64,000 bases of DNA from Nonomuraea sp. PA05 (GTDB lineage Bacteria; Actinomycetota; Actinomycetes; Streptosporangiales; Streptosporangiaceae): the NCBI RefSeq assembly GCF_008086045.1, contig NZ_VSEY01000001.1, forward strand, positions 186,001 to 250,000, written 5' to 3'. Positions 34,573-43,612 of the stretch are shown here, piece after piece. The notes beneath the pieces were generated by a model, which worked only from the letters and a program-made list of their open reading frames with translations, made no database searches and was not told the DNA's origin. Positions within the stretch are counted from its first letter, which is position 1, and each line of letters opens with the position of its first letter. Position numbers and translations under genes: made by a program.

Positions 34573-35220
34573 CTAAAGGTGCAGGGCTCGGGCGGCGGCC
34601 CAGGCTCTCGGGAGGCCGAATTCGGCGACGCCGCGGAGCAGGTCGCGCAGGGTGTCGTCGGTGGCGCCCGCCGCTTTGGCGAGCTCGGCGTGCAGGCGCA
34701 GGGATTCCCCGAGCGTCTGGTAGAAGACGTCCACCACCAGGCAGGCGATGGCCCGCTCCCGGACGCTGAGGTGCGGACGCGCCCAGCGCTGGGCCAGCTG
34801 GTCCTCGGTGAAAGCGGCCAGGCCAGGATCCACGTTCTCCAGGGCGTGTACGGCTCGCGCGAGCGGCCCGGCGAGCGGCGTCGGCTCGACGGGCTTGTCG
34901 TCCCGCGCCTCCGGCAGGCCGAGTTCGGTCAGGCGCTGGAACGCGGTGACCAGGATCGGATAGCCGGCATAGGGCGCCAGATGCCGGTACAGCTCCCGGA
35001 TCGCCTCGGCGTCGGCCCCGTGGTCCAGGGCCATCCGCAGGTGCATGGCCAGGGGCTGGCCGAGGTGGGGATGGCACAGGTCGGCGGTGAGGCAGACGAA
35101 CGCCTTCTCGCGCATGGTCAGGTGGGGCAGGCCCCAGAGGTTGTGGCCCGCGCTCACGGCGCACTGGGCGAAGACGGGGTCGAGGGCGGTCAGGGCTTCG
35201 GCGCCGGAGAGCTGGGTCAT
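34573..35220 (-). CDS. Carboxymuconolactone decarboxylase-like protein
   Basis: The 215-residue all-helical protein contains two CMD-type repeats: LTMREKAFVCLTADLCHPHLGQPLAMHLRMALDHGADAEAIREL and LSVRERAIACLVVDVFYQTLGESLRLHAELAKAAGATDDTLRDLL. The peroxidatic CxxC of AhpD is absent, so it is closer to the decarboxylase branch or to uncharacterised relatives. It begins 16 bases after the SDR stop, and the two form an operon. Confidence 0.75.
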   Translation of the reverse strand: MTQLSGAEALTALDPVFAQCAVSAGHNLWGLPHLTMREKAFVCLTADLCHPHLGQPLAMHLRMALDHGADAEAIRELYRHLAPYAGYPILVTAFQRLTELGLPEARDDKPVEPTPLAGPLARAVHALENVDPGLAAFTEDQLAQRWARPHLSVRERAIACLVVDVFYQTLGESLRLHAELAKAAGATDDTLRDLLRGVAEFGLPRAWAAARALHL

Positions 35221-35235
35221 GATGGTGGGCTCCGT

Positions 35236-36054
35236 TCAGGACAGGCCGAGCACGCGCATGCGTACGGCGTCGAGGGTGTATTGGGGAACGATGCGCCCCA
35301 TGGTGCTCATCAGGCGGGATTTCTTTCCGACGGGGTAGCGGGAGCGAGGCTTGCGCGCGGTGAGGGCGTGCAGGACGGCGCGGGCGACGACGTCGGGGCT
35401 GGATCCGGTGCGCTCTTCCTTGAGGCCGGCGGTGGTCATGGTGCGGTACGCCTGGCCGTACAGCCGCCGCCCTTCCTCACCGAGCGAGGCCAGGCGGGGC
35501 TTGACTTCGTCCTCGAGCTTGTCGACGGCGTCGGTGTGGATGGAGCCGGGTTCGATGAGGACGGCCGCCACGCCGTACGGCTTGAGCTCCATGCGCAGGG
35601 CGTCGTTGAGTGAGCGGATGGCATGCTTGGACGAGCAGAGCGGGCCGCCGAAGGGCAGGGTGATCCAGCTCCCGACCGAGCCGACCGTGACGACCCGGCC
35701 GCGCGAGGCGCGCAACATCGGCAGCATGGCCTGGGTGACGGCGATCTGGCCGAAGACGTTGACCTCGTATTGCCGGCGCAGCGCGTCCAGGGGGACGAAT
35801 TCGAGGGGGCCGGTGACGCCGATGCCGGCGTTGTTGACCAGGGCGTCGAGGTGGCCGAGCCGCTGGACGGCGTCGGCGATCTGCCCGGCGTCGGTGACGT
35901 CGAGCTTGATCGGGGTGACGGTGGGGCCGAGCGCCTGGCCGTCGGCGTCCTTGCGCACCCCCGCGTGGACGGTGAAGCCCTCACGGGCCAGCAGCAGGGC
36001 GGTGGCCCGGCCGATTCCGGTGGAGGCGCCGGTCACCAGCACGTTCTTCGACAT
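35236..36054 (-). CDS. SDR-family oxidoreductase lacking the catalytic tyrosine
   Basis: This 272-residue classical SDR has TGASTGIGRA for NADP binding, NNAG, and the active-site Ser region VTVGSVGSW. The usual YxxxK is replaced: the sequence reads GGPLCSSKHA, with Leu at the Tyr position and Lys retained. Either catalysis is lost and the protein binds rather than reduces, or a mutation has inactivated it (CTC versus TAC). The start ATG at 36054 is preceded by GGAAAGGATC, and the longer frame is non-coding. It is the first gene of the SDR-CMD operon, opposite a decayed MmyB-type regulator. Confidence 0.85.
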   Translation of the reverse strand: MSKNVLVTGASTGIGRATALLLAREGFTVHAGVRKDADGQALGPTVTPIKLDVTDAGQIADAVQRLGHLDALVNNAGIGVTGPLEFVPLDALRRQYEVNVFGQIAVTQAMLPMLRASRGRVVTVGSVGSWITLPFGGPLCSSKHAIRSLNDALRMELKPYGVAAVLIEPGSIHTDAVDKLEDEVKPRLASLGEEGRRLYGQAYRTMTTAGLKEERTGSSPDVVARAVLHALTARKPRSRYPVGKKSRLMSTMGRIVPQYTLDAVRMRVLGLS

Positions 36055-36263
36055 GGTGTGATCCTTTCCGCTGTGATCCTGGCCGCGAGCGCTTCGCGAG
36101 CGCGGCCGCCCGTACGCGCGAGATCTTCGGCACCCGGCTCGCACCGCCCCTCGCGGGGACCGGGCCGCCACCGCCAGGGCGACGCTCGTGGCCGCTACCT
36201 GACCGCCGGCGGGTTCAGGTCGCTTGGTCATGCCCGCACCCTACGAAGATCGCGATGACGGCC

Positions 36264-36320
36264 GCCTCCGTCGCGTGACTGATGTTCGCTTCGCGGTCGC
36301 ACCAGTCATGCGACGGAGGC
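36264..36320. promoter_or_regulatory. Long imperfect inverted repeat upstream of the SDR operon
   Basis: Arms of 20 bp, 36264-36283 (GCCTCCGTCGCGTGACTGAT) and 36301-36320 (ACCAGTCATGCGACGGAGGC), match at 18 of 20 positions around a 17-nt loop. It is strong enough to form a hairpin or to serve as an operator. It lies between the SDR-CMD operon and the regulator remnant. Confidence 0.6.
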
Positions 36321-36464
36321 GCTACGCAGGGCCGTGGTCACCAGCCAGCACGGTGCCGTCTTCCGGCACGTGCACCCGTCACGGACCGCGCCGGGCATGC
36401 TGCCGGTACGGCTGAGCCTGCCGCGACCGGGCCGCTGCCTCGCCCACGCCGAGATCGAGCGGGC

Positions 36465-36590
36465 GCCCTGGAGCTGACCTGCCAGCGGCTGGCGGACCCG
36501 GCCCAGGCGCACTCGCTGCTCGTCCACACCGGTGAGAGCTACGAGAAGCTGCGGGTGCTGTCCGTCATCGGCGCCCAGACGCTGCGCTGG
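36465..36590 (+). pseudogene. C-terminal remnant of an XRE/MmyB-type regulator
   Basis: LELTCQRLADPAQAHSLLV, a few residues lost, then ESYEKLRVLSVIGAQTL reproduces the C-terminal end of the MmyB-type ligand-binding domain found in actinobacterial XRE regulators. Those regulators are typically encoded divergently from an SDR gene, as here. The HTH and the rest of the domain are gone. Confidence 0.5.
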
Positions 36591-36639
36591 CCACCCGGAA
36601 GGGCCCGCCCCGTTCGAGCTCGACGCCGGCGCTGACGGG

Positions 36640-37140
36640 TCAGAGCCTGACCGCGGACCAGTCGAGGCCGTCGAGGTTCACCACGATCGCCTCCTGGGTC
36701 GTGCGGGCGATGACGACGACGGCCTCGGAGTCCGGGTCGGGGTTCTCCTCGCGGTGCGGGACGAACGGCGGCACGAAGACGTAGTCGCCGGGGCCGGTCC
36801 GGATCCGGTGCACCACCGGCTCGTCGCCCTCCACGTCCAGGAAGACGAAGACGGGGTTGCCGGACACCACGTAGATCGCGGTCTCGGACGCCCCGTGGTG
36901 GTGGTCGCCCGACGACGTCGAGGCGGCGACATGCGTCTGGCCCATCCACAGGTTCCGCGCGCCGACGGTCTTGCCGCTGACGGCTTCGAGCCGTTTCATC
37001 CCCGAGGTCTGCGAGGTCTGGCCGATCAGGCCGCCCGGGGCGACGTGGTGCAGGGTCCGGTGGAACGGGTCGATGTCGCCGGGCACGAGCACGCCGCTGG
37101 GCGTGCGGACGAAGCCTCCGTCGGACGGCTGAACAGGCAT
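36640..37140 (-). CDS. Cupin-domain protein
   Basis: The 166-residue protein has a single cupin barrel: motif 1 SGDHHHGASETAIYVVSG (metal-site His, His, Glu) and motif 2 GDYVFVPPFVPHREEN (His). It may be a dioxygenase, isomerase or simply a sensor. The ribosome binding site AAAGGAG precedes the ATG at 37140, which shares one base with the LysR stop (TGATG), so translation is coupled. It likely acts with, or under, the LysR gene upstream. Confidence 0.85.
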   Translation of the reverse strand: MPVQPSDGGFVRTPSGVLVPGDIDPFHRTLHHVAPGGLIGQTSQTSGMKRLEAVSGKTVGARNLWMGQTHVAASTSSGDHHHGASETAIYVVSGNPVFVFLDVEGDEPVVHRIRTGPGDYVFVPPFVPHREENPDPDSEAVVVIARTTQEAIVVNLDGLDWSAVRL

Positions 37141-38039
37141 CAAGCTCCTTTGGCGAGGGATGGCACCCCGATCGGTACCGGGGTCAGTACCGGGGTCGTC
37201 AGAAGGCGGCGGAGCACCTGCGACACGCGCCCGGCGACGGTCGGCGCGACGCCCTGGCGGGCCCACAGCGCCAGCGGCAGGGGCTTCGGCCGGGGCAGAT
37301 CGTCGCGCGGCGCGAGGCCCTCCGGCGTCTGCCCGAGCGTGGCCAGCAGCGCCACGCCCGCGCCGGCGCTGACGGCGGCGTGCACGCCGGCGAGCTGGTT
37401 GGCCTCGGCGGCGATGGAGACCGGGATCGAGTGGTGCGACAGGGTCACCAGGGCGCGGTCGCGCAGCGCGCAGGGGTTGTCGAAGGCGACGACGGGTAGC
37501 GGCTCGCCGCGCCGGGGCGGCGTCCAGCCGGGGGCGGAGTACCAGGTGAGGGCCAGGTCGCCGACCGGGGTGGCGCGCGGGTCGTCGGTGGGCCCGATGA
37601 GCAGGGCCAGGTCGATGGTCCCCGTCGCGAAGCTCTCGCGCAGCTTGGTCCCGCGGTCGATCCTGAACTTGACGCCGTAGCGGGGCGCGGCCCCGTCGAG
37701 GGTGGCCGCCAGGTGCGGCAGCAGCTGGGCCGCCGCGTGCTCGGTCGAGCCGATGACGACGGTGCCGCGCGCCTCGTGGTCGAAGCCGCGCAGTGCCTCG
37801 TCGTGCAGCGTCAGGATGCCGCGCGCCAGGCTCAGCAGCTTCTCGCCGTCGGCGGTGAAGCGGGAACCGCGGCCGCGCCGCTCCACCAGCGGGCGGCCGA
37901 TCGCGGTCTCCAGCCGGCGCACGTGCTGGCTGACCGCCCCCTGGCTGAGGTGCAGGGCGTCGGCGGCGCGCTGGAAGCCGCCGGCGTCGGCGACAGCGAC
38001 GAAGCTGCGCAACGGAGCGATGTCCAGCGTACGGTTCAT
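37140..38039 (-). CDS. LysR-family transcriptional regulator
   Basis: The 299-residue LysR regulator has an N-terminal winged HTH (LRSFVAVADAGGFQRAADALHLSQGAVSQHVRRLETAIGRPLVERRGRG) and a periplasmic-binding-type effector domain (RGTVVIGSTEHAAAQLLP onward). The start MNRTLDIAPLRSF at 38039 is the conserved family start; the 90 upstream codons are spurious. The AT-rich 38040-38090 stretch is its promoter. It is divergent from the monooxygenase/ABC operon (236 bp away), which it may control along with the cupin. Confidence 0.88.
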   Translation of the reverse strand: MNRTLDIAPLRSFVAVADAGGFQRAADALHLSQGAVSQHVRRLETAIGRPLVERRGRGSRFTADGEKLLSLARGILTLHDEALRGFDHEARGTVVIGSTEHAAAQLLPHLAATLDGAAPRYGVKFRIDRGTKLRESFATGTIDLALLIGPTDDPRATPVGDLALTWYSAPGWTPPRRGEPLPVVAFDNPCALRDRALVTLSHHSIPVSIAAEANQLAGVHAAVSAGAGVALLATLGQTPEGLAPRDDLPRPKPLPLALWARQGVAPTVAGRVSQVLRRLLTTPVLTPVPIGVPSLAKGA

Positions 38040-38274
38040 GCCCGCCACAATACCCATTATTCCTACCAAATGTAAAGGTTTATTAGCCGTCGTGATCGGT
38101 GGTGATGAGGAATCGTCGTTGGACACCCCGGCGGACATGACCGCAGGCTGAGGGGCGTGAACCAGCCAGCCACCCTGACCCAGCAGACACGATGTCGCCG
38201 GCGAGGCAGCGCCTGCCGTCGCGCCGTTCGCCCCAGCTGAGCGGCTCAGTCCACACGTTCGAAAGGTTCGCACT

Positions 38275-39381
38275 TTGTCGATCCAGATCCTGGGAATGGT
38301 CTCGACCACCTACGGCTCCGAGAGCGCCGGTTGGCGGGGACCCGTCGTCGACCCCGGTTACCTCGCCGACTTCGCCCGCGCCCACGAGGAGGCCGGCTTC
38401 GACCGCGCGCTCGTCGCCCACAGCGCCAGCTCGCCCGAGGGCTTCGCCGCGGCCGCCCACGTGCTCTACAACACCGAACGGCTGGGCGTCCTCATCGCCC
38501 AGCGGCCCGGCTTCATCCAGCCCACCCTCACCGCGCGCAAGCTCGCGACGCTGGACAACCTCACCGGCGCGGGCCGCGTCGCCATCCACCACATCACCGG
38601 CGGCAGCGACACCGACCAGCGGCGCGACGGCGACTTCGCGGGCAAGCAGGCCCGCTACCGGCGCACCGCCGAGTTCATCGAGGTGCTGCGGCGCACCCTC
38701 ACCTCCGGCGAGCCCTTCGACCACGAGGGGGAGTTCTACCGCTACGAGGGCGCGTTCAGCTCGGTCAAGCCGCAGGGGGAGGTGCCGATCTACTTCGGCG
38801 GGCAGTCCGACGACGCGATCCGGGTGGGCGGCCGGTGGGCCGACGTCTACGCCCTGTGGGGCGAGCCCCTGGCGCAGACGCGCGAGCGCGTCGACCTGAT
38901 CCGCGCCGAGGCCGCGCGGCACGGCCGCGAGATCGGCTTCTCCCTGTCCGTACGCCCGATCGTCGCCGAGACGGAGGACGCGGCCTGGGAGAAGGCCGCC
39001 CGGATCCGCCGCGCCTTCGAGGACGAACTCGCCCGCGACGGCGGCGGGACGTGGCGGATCGGCCGCGGCGAGAACACGGCGGTCGGCGCCCAGCGGCTGA
39101 AGGACGAGGCGGACGAGAAGCTCGTGCACGACGAGCGGCTCTGGTTCGGCGTCACCCGGCTCACCGACGGCGGCGGCAACTCCACCGCCCTGGTCGGCAC
39201 GCCCCAGCAGGTCGCCGACGCCCTGCTCAAGTACTACGACCTGGGCATCCGCAACTTCCTGATCCGCGGCTTCGACCCGCTGCGTGACGTGCGCGACTGG
39301 GGCGAGGAGCTGGTCCCGCTGCTGCGCGCCGGCGCCGCGGCCCGCGAGGAAGCCCTCATCGCCGCAGGTCAAGGGGGATGA
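38275..39381 (+). CDS. LLM-class (luciferase-like) flavin-dependent monooxygenase
   Basis: This 368-residue TIM-barrel protein of the alkanesulfonate-monooxygenase type has FARAHEEAGFDRALVAHSASSPEGFAAAAHVL, RVAIHHITGGSDTDQRRDGDF and VKPQGEVPIYFGGQSDDA, all typical of SsuD-like FMNH2-dependent oxygenases. It would oxygenate a substrate using reduced flavin from a separate reductase, none of which is nearby. The start is a TTG at 38275 with GAAAGG eight bases upstream. It heads an operon whose next stop/start pairs overlap, linking oxidation to the ABC uptake system. Confidence 0.88.
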   Translation: MSIQILGMVSTTYGSESAGWRGPVVDPGYLADFARAHEEAGFDRALVAHSASSPEGFAAAAHVLYNTERLGVLIAQRPGFIQPTLTARKLATLDNLTGAGRVAIHHITGGSDTDQRRDGDFAGKQARYRRTAEFIEVLRRTLTSGEPFDHEGEFYRYEGAFSSVKPQGEVPIYFGGQSDDAIRVGGRWADVYALWGEPLAQTRERVDLIRAEAARHGREIGFSLSVRPIVAETEDAAWEKAARIRRAFEDELARDGGGTWRIGRGENTAVGAQRLKDEADEKLVHDERLWFGVTRLTDGGGNSTALVGTPQQVADALLKYYDLGIRNFLIRGFDPLRDVRDWGEELVPLLRAGAAAREEALIAAGQGG

Positions 39382-40901
39382 GCGTGAGAAAGGCGATCAT
39401 CGCCGCCGTCGCGGTGCTCGCGCTCACCGGCTGCGCCTCCCGCGCGGCCGGCAGCGACGGCGTCACCGCGTCCGCGGGCGGCCAGCGCGGCGACACCCTC
39501 ACCTGGGGCTGGTCGCTGCCCTCCACCTGGGACCCGGTGACCTCCGCGGTCGGCAACGACGTCCACGCGCTGACCCTCGTCTACGAGGGGATCACCGAGG
39601 TGAACGCCAAGGGCGAGGCCGTCCCCGGGCTCGCGCACTCGTGGACCTACGCCGAGGACGGCCGCTCGGTCACCTTCCACCTCCGGCCGGGCCTGACCTT
39701 CTCCGACGGCACGAAGCTCGACGCGGCCGCCGTCAAGGCCAGCCTGGAACGCGGCAAGACCGCGAAGGACTCGACGATCGCGCCGCAACTGGCCACCGTC
39801 GAGAGCGTCACCGCCGACAGCGCCACCGACGTGACGCTGCACCTGACCCAGGTGGACTACCAGATCCCGCTGCTGCTGTCCGGCAAGACCGGGCAGATCG
39901 TCAGCCCGGCGGCGTCGCAGGACGCCACGAAGCTGGCCACCCAGCCGGTCGGCGCCGGGCCCTTCATCCTGAAGAGCTACGTGCCCGGGTCGCAGGCCAC
40001 GCTGGTGAAGAACCCCGCGTTCTGGAACGCGGACCAGATCCTCGTCACGAACTTCGTGCTCAAGCCGACGCCCGACCCGTCCGTGGCGGTCGCGGGGCTC
40101 CAGTCGGGCCAGTTCGACGTCGCCGACCTCACCGCCTCGCAGGTCGGCGGGGTCAAGGCCGCCGGATTCCCGGTCGAGACGACCGACGTGCTGCCGGTTC
40201 GCGTCCTCGACGTGAACAACACGGTCAAGCCGTTCGACAACCCCAAGGTCGTCCAGGCGATCAGCACGGCCATCGACCGGCAGGCGCTGGTCGAGACGGC
40301 CAACTTCGGCTACGGCCAGCCGGTCTGGCAGCCGTTCCCCAAGGGGTACGTCGCCCACGACCCGCGGCTCGACAACCTCTACCCGCACGACGTGGCCAAG
40401 GCCAGGCGGCTGCTCGCCGAGGCGGGACACCCGGACGGCATCGACGTCCAGCTCGCGCTGGGCAAGGCCGACGACCCCGTCGGCGAGCTGATCCAGCAGC
40501 AGCTGAACGCCGCCGGCATCCGCACCACGCTCACCGTGCAGACGCCGGGCGTCAACAACTACATCACCCGCAGGTACCCGTTCGTGCTCGACCAGTTCAA
40601 CGCCCGCCAGTCGCCGGTGCAGGCGCTGCAGGTGCTGTTCGGGCCGCAGGGGCTGATGAATCTCGGCAAGACCACCCCCGACCGGCTGCCCGAGGCGGTC
40701 GCGAAGGCGAGCGGCCACGACCTGAAGGACCCCGCCTACCCGGCGGCGATCCAGGAGGCCACCAAGATCGCGGTGACGAACATGCCGAACGTGTTCCTGT
40801 TCACGGTGACGCGCTTCACCGCGCACACCCCCAAGGTGCACGGCCTGCGGCACTGGGTGGACATCCAGCGCTTCGAGGGCGTCTGGGTGGAGAAACGATG
40901 A
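39378..40901 (+). CDS. ABC transporter substrate-binding lipoprotein (family 5)
   Basis: This 507-residue lipoprotein has signal VRKAIIAAVAVLALTGC with the lipobox LTGC (Cys 19), then a peptide/nickel-type binding protein: LTLVYEGITEVNAKGEAVPGLAHSW, VTFHLRPGLTFSDGTKLDAAAVKASLER and AISTAIDRQALV. It captures the operon's substrate outside the membrane. The start overlaps the monooxygenase stop (ATGA), and its own stop overlaps the next permease. Confidence 0.9.
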   Translation: MSVRKAIIAAVAVLALTGCASRAAGSDGVTASAGGQRGDTLTWGWSLPSTWDPVTSAVGNDVHALTLVYEGITEVNAKGEAVPGLAHSWTYAEDGRSVTFHLRPGLTFSDGTKLDAAAVKASLERGKTAKDSTIAPQLATVESVTADSATDVTLHLTQVDYQIPLLLSGKTGQIVSPAASQDATKLATQPVGAGPFILKSYVPGSQATLVKNPAFWNADQILVTNFVLKPTPDPSVAVAGLQSGQFDVADLTASQVGGVKAAGFPVETTDVLPVRVLDVNNTVKPFDNPKVVQAISTAIDRQALVETANFGYGQPVWQPFPKGYVAHDPRLDNLYPHDVAKARRLLAEAGHPDGIDVQLALGKADDPVGELIQQQLNAAGIRTTLTVQTPGVNNYITRRYPFVLDQFNARQSPVQALQVLFGPQGLMNLGKTTPDRLPEAVAKASGHDLKDPAYPAAIQEATKIAVTNMPNVFLFTVTRFTAHTPKVHGLRHWVDIQRFEGVWVEKR

Positions 40902-41899
40902 CCGCGCTGAACGGAGTGCGGCTCGTCACGGCGCCCGCGGCCGCCGGGCGGACCGCCGCCGCCCTCGGCCGCGCCCTGCTGATCGCGGTCCCCGTGCTGC
41001 TCGTGTCCACCTTCATCACGTTCATGCTCGGCGGGCTGACGGAACAGGACCCCGCGTCGGTCGTGCTCGGCGACTCCGCCACGCCCGCCGACGTGGCCAG
41101 GATGCGCGAGGCGTTCGGGCTCGACCAGCCGCTGCCGGTGCGCTACGCGCTGTGGCTGTGGGGCGCCCTGCACGGCGACCTCGGCGCCTCGTGGTTCACG
41201 AAGATCCCCGTCGCGCAGAGCATCGCCGAGCGGCTGCCGGTCAGTCTGTCCGTGGCCGCCGGGGCGCTGCTCATCGCCGTCGTGCTCGGCGGCGTGTCCG
41301 GCGTCCTCGCCGCCGTCCGGCAGGGCGGCCGGCTGGACCGCGCCGTCACCGTCGTCACCTCCGTGCTGGCCACCGTCCCCGGGTTCGTCGCCGCGATCGC
41401 GCTCATCACGGTGTTCTCGCTGCTCATTCCCGTGCTGCCGTCCGGCGGCTGGGCGCCGCCGTCCGAGGGGCTGCTGACCTGGGCTACCTTCCTCCTGCTG
41501 CCGAGCGTGGCACTGAGCCTGGACGCCGCCGCGGACGTCGCCCGCCAGCTGCGCACCGGCCTGGCCGACACGCTGCACGAGAACTACATCGTGGGCGCGC
41601 GGGTGCGCGGGCTGCCGGGATGGCGCGTCGTGCTCGTGCACGCGCTGCGCAACGGCGCGGGCCCCGCGGTCGCCGTGCTCGGCATGCACGTGCCGCGGCT
41701 CGTCGGCGGCGCCGTCATCGTCGAGACCGTGTTCGCGCTGCCGGGCATCGGCGAGCTGACCAAGACCGCGGCGCTCGGCGGCGACGTGCCCGTCGTGCAG
41801 GGCGCCCTGCTCGTGACGATCGCCGTCGTGCTCATCTCGTCCGCGCTCGTCAACGTCCTGCTGGTCAAGCTGCGCCCCGCCGCCAGGAGGGAGATATGA
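40898..41899 (+). CDS. ABC transporter permease (DppB-type)
   Basis: This 333-residue inner-membrane protein has about six transmembrane helices. An N-terminal helix (ALLIAVPVLLVSTFITFMLG) is followed by LTEQDPASVVLGDSATPADVARMREAFGLDQPLPVRY. The EAA-type cytoplasmic loop appears as VGARVRGLPGWRVVLVHALRNG. It pairs with the following permease to form the channel. The ATGA overlap with the binding-protein gene at 40898-40901 fixes the start. Confidence 0.9.
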   Translation: MTALNGVRLVTAPAAAGRTAAALGRALLIAVPVLLVSTFITFMLGGLTEQDPASVVLGDSATPADVARMREAFGLDQPLPVRYALWLWGALHGDLGASWFTKIPVAQSIAERLPVSLSVAAGALLIAVVLGGVSGVLAAVRQGGRLDRAVTVVTSVLATVPGFVAAIALITVFSLLIPVLPSGGWAPPSEGLLTWATFLLLPSVALSLDAAADVARQLRTGLADTLHENYIVGARVRGLPGWRVVLVHALRNGAGPAVAVLGMHVPRLVGGAVIVETVFALPGIGELTKTAALGGDVPVVQGALLVTIAVVLISSALVNVLLVKLRPAARREI

Positions 41900-42762
41900 G
41901 GACCGTCACCGACGCCCTGCGCACCCGCGCGGGCGCCCTCGCGGCGATCGTGCTGGTGGCCGTGCTGCTGCTCACGGTGATCGGGCCCTTCGCGGCGCCG
42001 TACGACCCGCTGCGCAACAGCCCCGGCATCCTCCAGCCGCCGAGCGCCGCCCACTGGTTCGGCACCGACTACCTCGGCCGCGACGTGCTGAGCCGGGTTC
42101 TGGCCGGCGCGCCGGGGTCGGTGTTCACCGCGTTCGAGGCGGTCGCCATCGGGCTGGTCATCGGCGTCGTGCCCGGCATCACCTCTGTGTACCTCGGGCG
42201 CGTCTACGAGTGGATCACCCTGCGGGTCATGGACGGGCTCATCGCCCTGCCCTTCCTGATCTTCGCCATCGCGGTGGCCGCGCTCCTCGGCAACGCCGTC
42301 CACCAGGCGATGATCGCCGTCGGCATCCTGCTCGCGCCGTCGTTCTACCGCATCACCAGGGCCGCCGCGCTCAGCCACGCCAACGCGCAGTACGTGACGG
42401 CCGCGCAGCTCTTCGGAGCCTCGACGTGGCGGGTGCTGCGCACGCACGTGTGGTCGAAGATCCTGCCGACGCTCGTCGTGGCCACCGCGAACGCCACCGC
42501 GGGCGGCCTGCTGATCGTCTCGTCGCTGACCTTCCTCGGCATCGGCGTCGTGCCGCCAGAACCCACCTGGGGCGGCATCGTCGCCAGCGACCTCGGCTAC
42601 CTGACGCAGCGGCCGTACGGTCCGGTGTTCCCCTCCCTGTTCATCATGGCGACCGTCGGCGCGCTCAACCTGCTCGCCGACGCGATCAGGGACACCAGCG
42701 GCGACCACGGGCGTGCGCGGACGCTGATGAGGAGGGGAACGCGCCGTGTCCATCTCGCCTGA
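41896..42762 (+). CDS. ABC transporter permease (DppC-type)
   Basis: The 288-residue permease has an N-terminal helix (LAAIVLVAVLLLTVIGPFA), the family-typical APYDPL and HWFGTDYLGRDVLSRV segments, and the EAA-type loop AQLFGASTWRVLRTHVWSKILPTL. It starts at ATG 41896 in an ATGA overlap with the first permease, and the next gene begins inside its 3' end. It completes the membrane channel of the importer. Confidence 0.9.
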   Translation: MRTVTDALRTRAGALAAIVLVAVLLLTVIGPFAAPYDPLRNSPGILQPPSAAHWFGTDYLGRDVLSRVLAGAPGSVFTAFEAVAIGLVIGVVPGITSVYLGRVYEWITLRVMDGLIALPFLIFAIAVAALLGNAVHQAMIAVGILLAPSFYRITRAAALSHANAQYVTAAQLFGASTWRVLRTHVWSKILPTLVVATANATAGGLLIVSSLTFLGIGVVPPEPTWGGIVASDLGYLTQRPYGPVFPSLFIMATVGALNLLADAIRDTSGDHGRARTLMRRGTRRVHLA

Positions 42763-43612
42763 CTCCGCCACCGCCGTCCGCCCGGTCGCCGACGCGGGGC
42801 GCGAGACGCTGCTGTCCGTACGCGGGCTGCGCGTCGGCGTCGCCGACGGCACCGAGGTCGTGCACGGCGTGGACCTCGACATCCCGCGTGGCTCGGCCGT
42901 CGGGCTGGTCGGCGAGTCCGGCAGCGGCAAGACCCTGACCTGCCGCGCCATCCTCGGGCTGCTGCCCGCCGGCGTCGAGGTCACCGGGGGAGAGATCACC
43001 CTGCGGGGCGCCGAGCTGACCGCCCTGCCCGCCGCCGAGCGGGCGCGCCTGCGCGGCACCCACCTCGCCGCCGTCTTCCAGGACCCGGCCTCGTACCTCA
43101 ACCCGTCGATCACCGTCGGCGCCCAGCTCGCCGAGGTGCTGCGGGTCAAGGTGGGGCTGGCCCGCCGGGCCGCGCGGCAGCGGGCCGTCGAGCTGCTGCA
43201 CGCCATGGGGCTGCGCCGCCCCGAGCACGTCTACGCGCAGTACCCCTTCGAGCTGTCGGGCGGGATGCTGCAACGCGTGCTCATCGCGATGTCGATCACC
43301 GCTGACCCCGAGCTGCTGATCGCCGACGAGGCGACCACCGCGCTCGACGTGACCGTGCAGGCCGAGGTGCTCGAACTGCTCACGGAGCTGCGCCGCGACC
43401 GGGGGCTCACCCTCGTCGTCGTCTCCCACGACCTGGCCGTCGTCTCGCAGCTGTGCGACACCGTCCACGTCTTCCGCGACGGTGGCGTCGTCGAGTCGGG
43501 GCCCACCCGGCAGGTGCTGCGCGCCCCGGCCCATCCGTACACGCGCGAGCTGATCGACGACCACGAGCGCTTCGGCATCGACCGGGTGCGTGAGCAAGGG
43601 AGCCGCCGATGA
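42746..43612 (+). CDS. ABC transporter ATP-binding protein (DppD-type)
   Basis: This 288-residue ATPase has Walker A GESGSGKT, the Q-loop VFQDPASYLNP, signature LSGGM, Walker B LLIADEATTALD and the switch His in VVSHDL. It couples ATP hydrolysis to import of the operon's substrate. It starts at GTG 42746, overlapping the preceding permease by 17 bases, and its stop overlaps the next ATPase (ATGA). Confidence 0.9.
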   Translation: MSISPDSATAVRPVADAGRETLLSVRGLRVGVADGTEVVHGVDLDIPRGSAVGLVGESGSGKTLTCRAILGLLPAGVEVTGGEITLRGAELTALPAAERARLRGTHLAAVFQDPASYLNPSITVGAQLAEVLRVKVGLARRAARQRAVELLHAMGLRRPEHVYAQYPFELSGGMLQRVLIAMSITADPELLIADEATTALDVTVQAEVLELLTELRRDRGLTLVVVSHDLAVVSQLCDTVHVFRDGGVVESGPTRQVLRAPAHPYTRELIDDHERFGIDRVREQGSRR

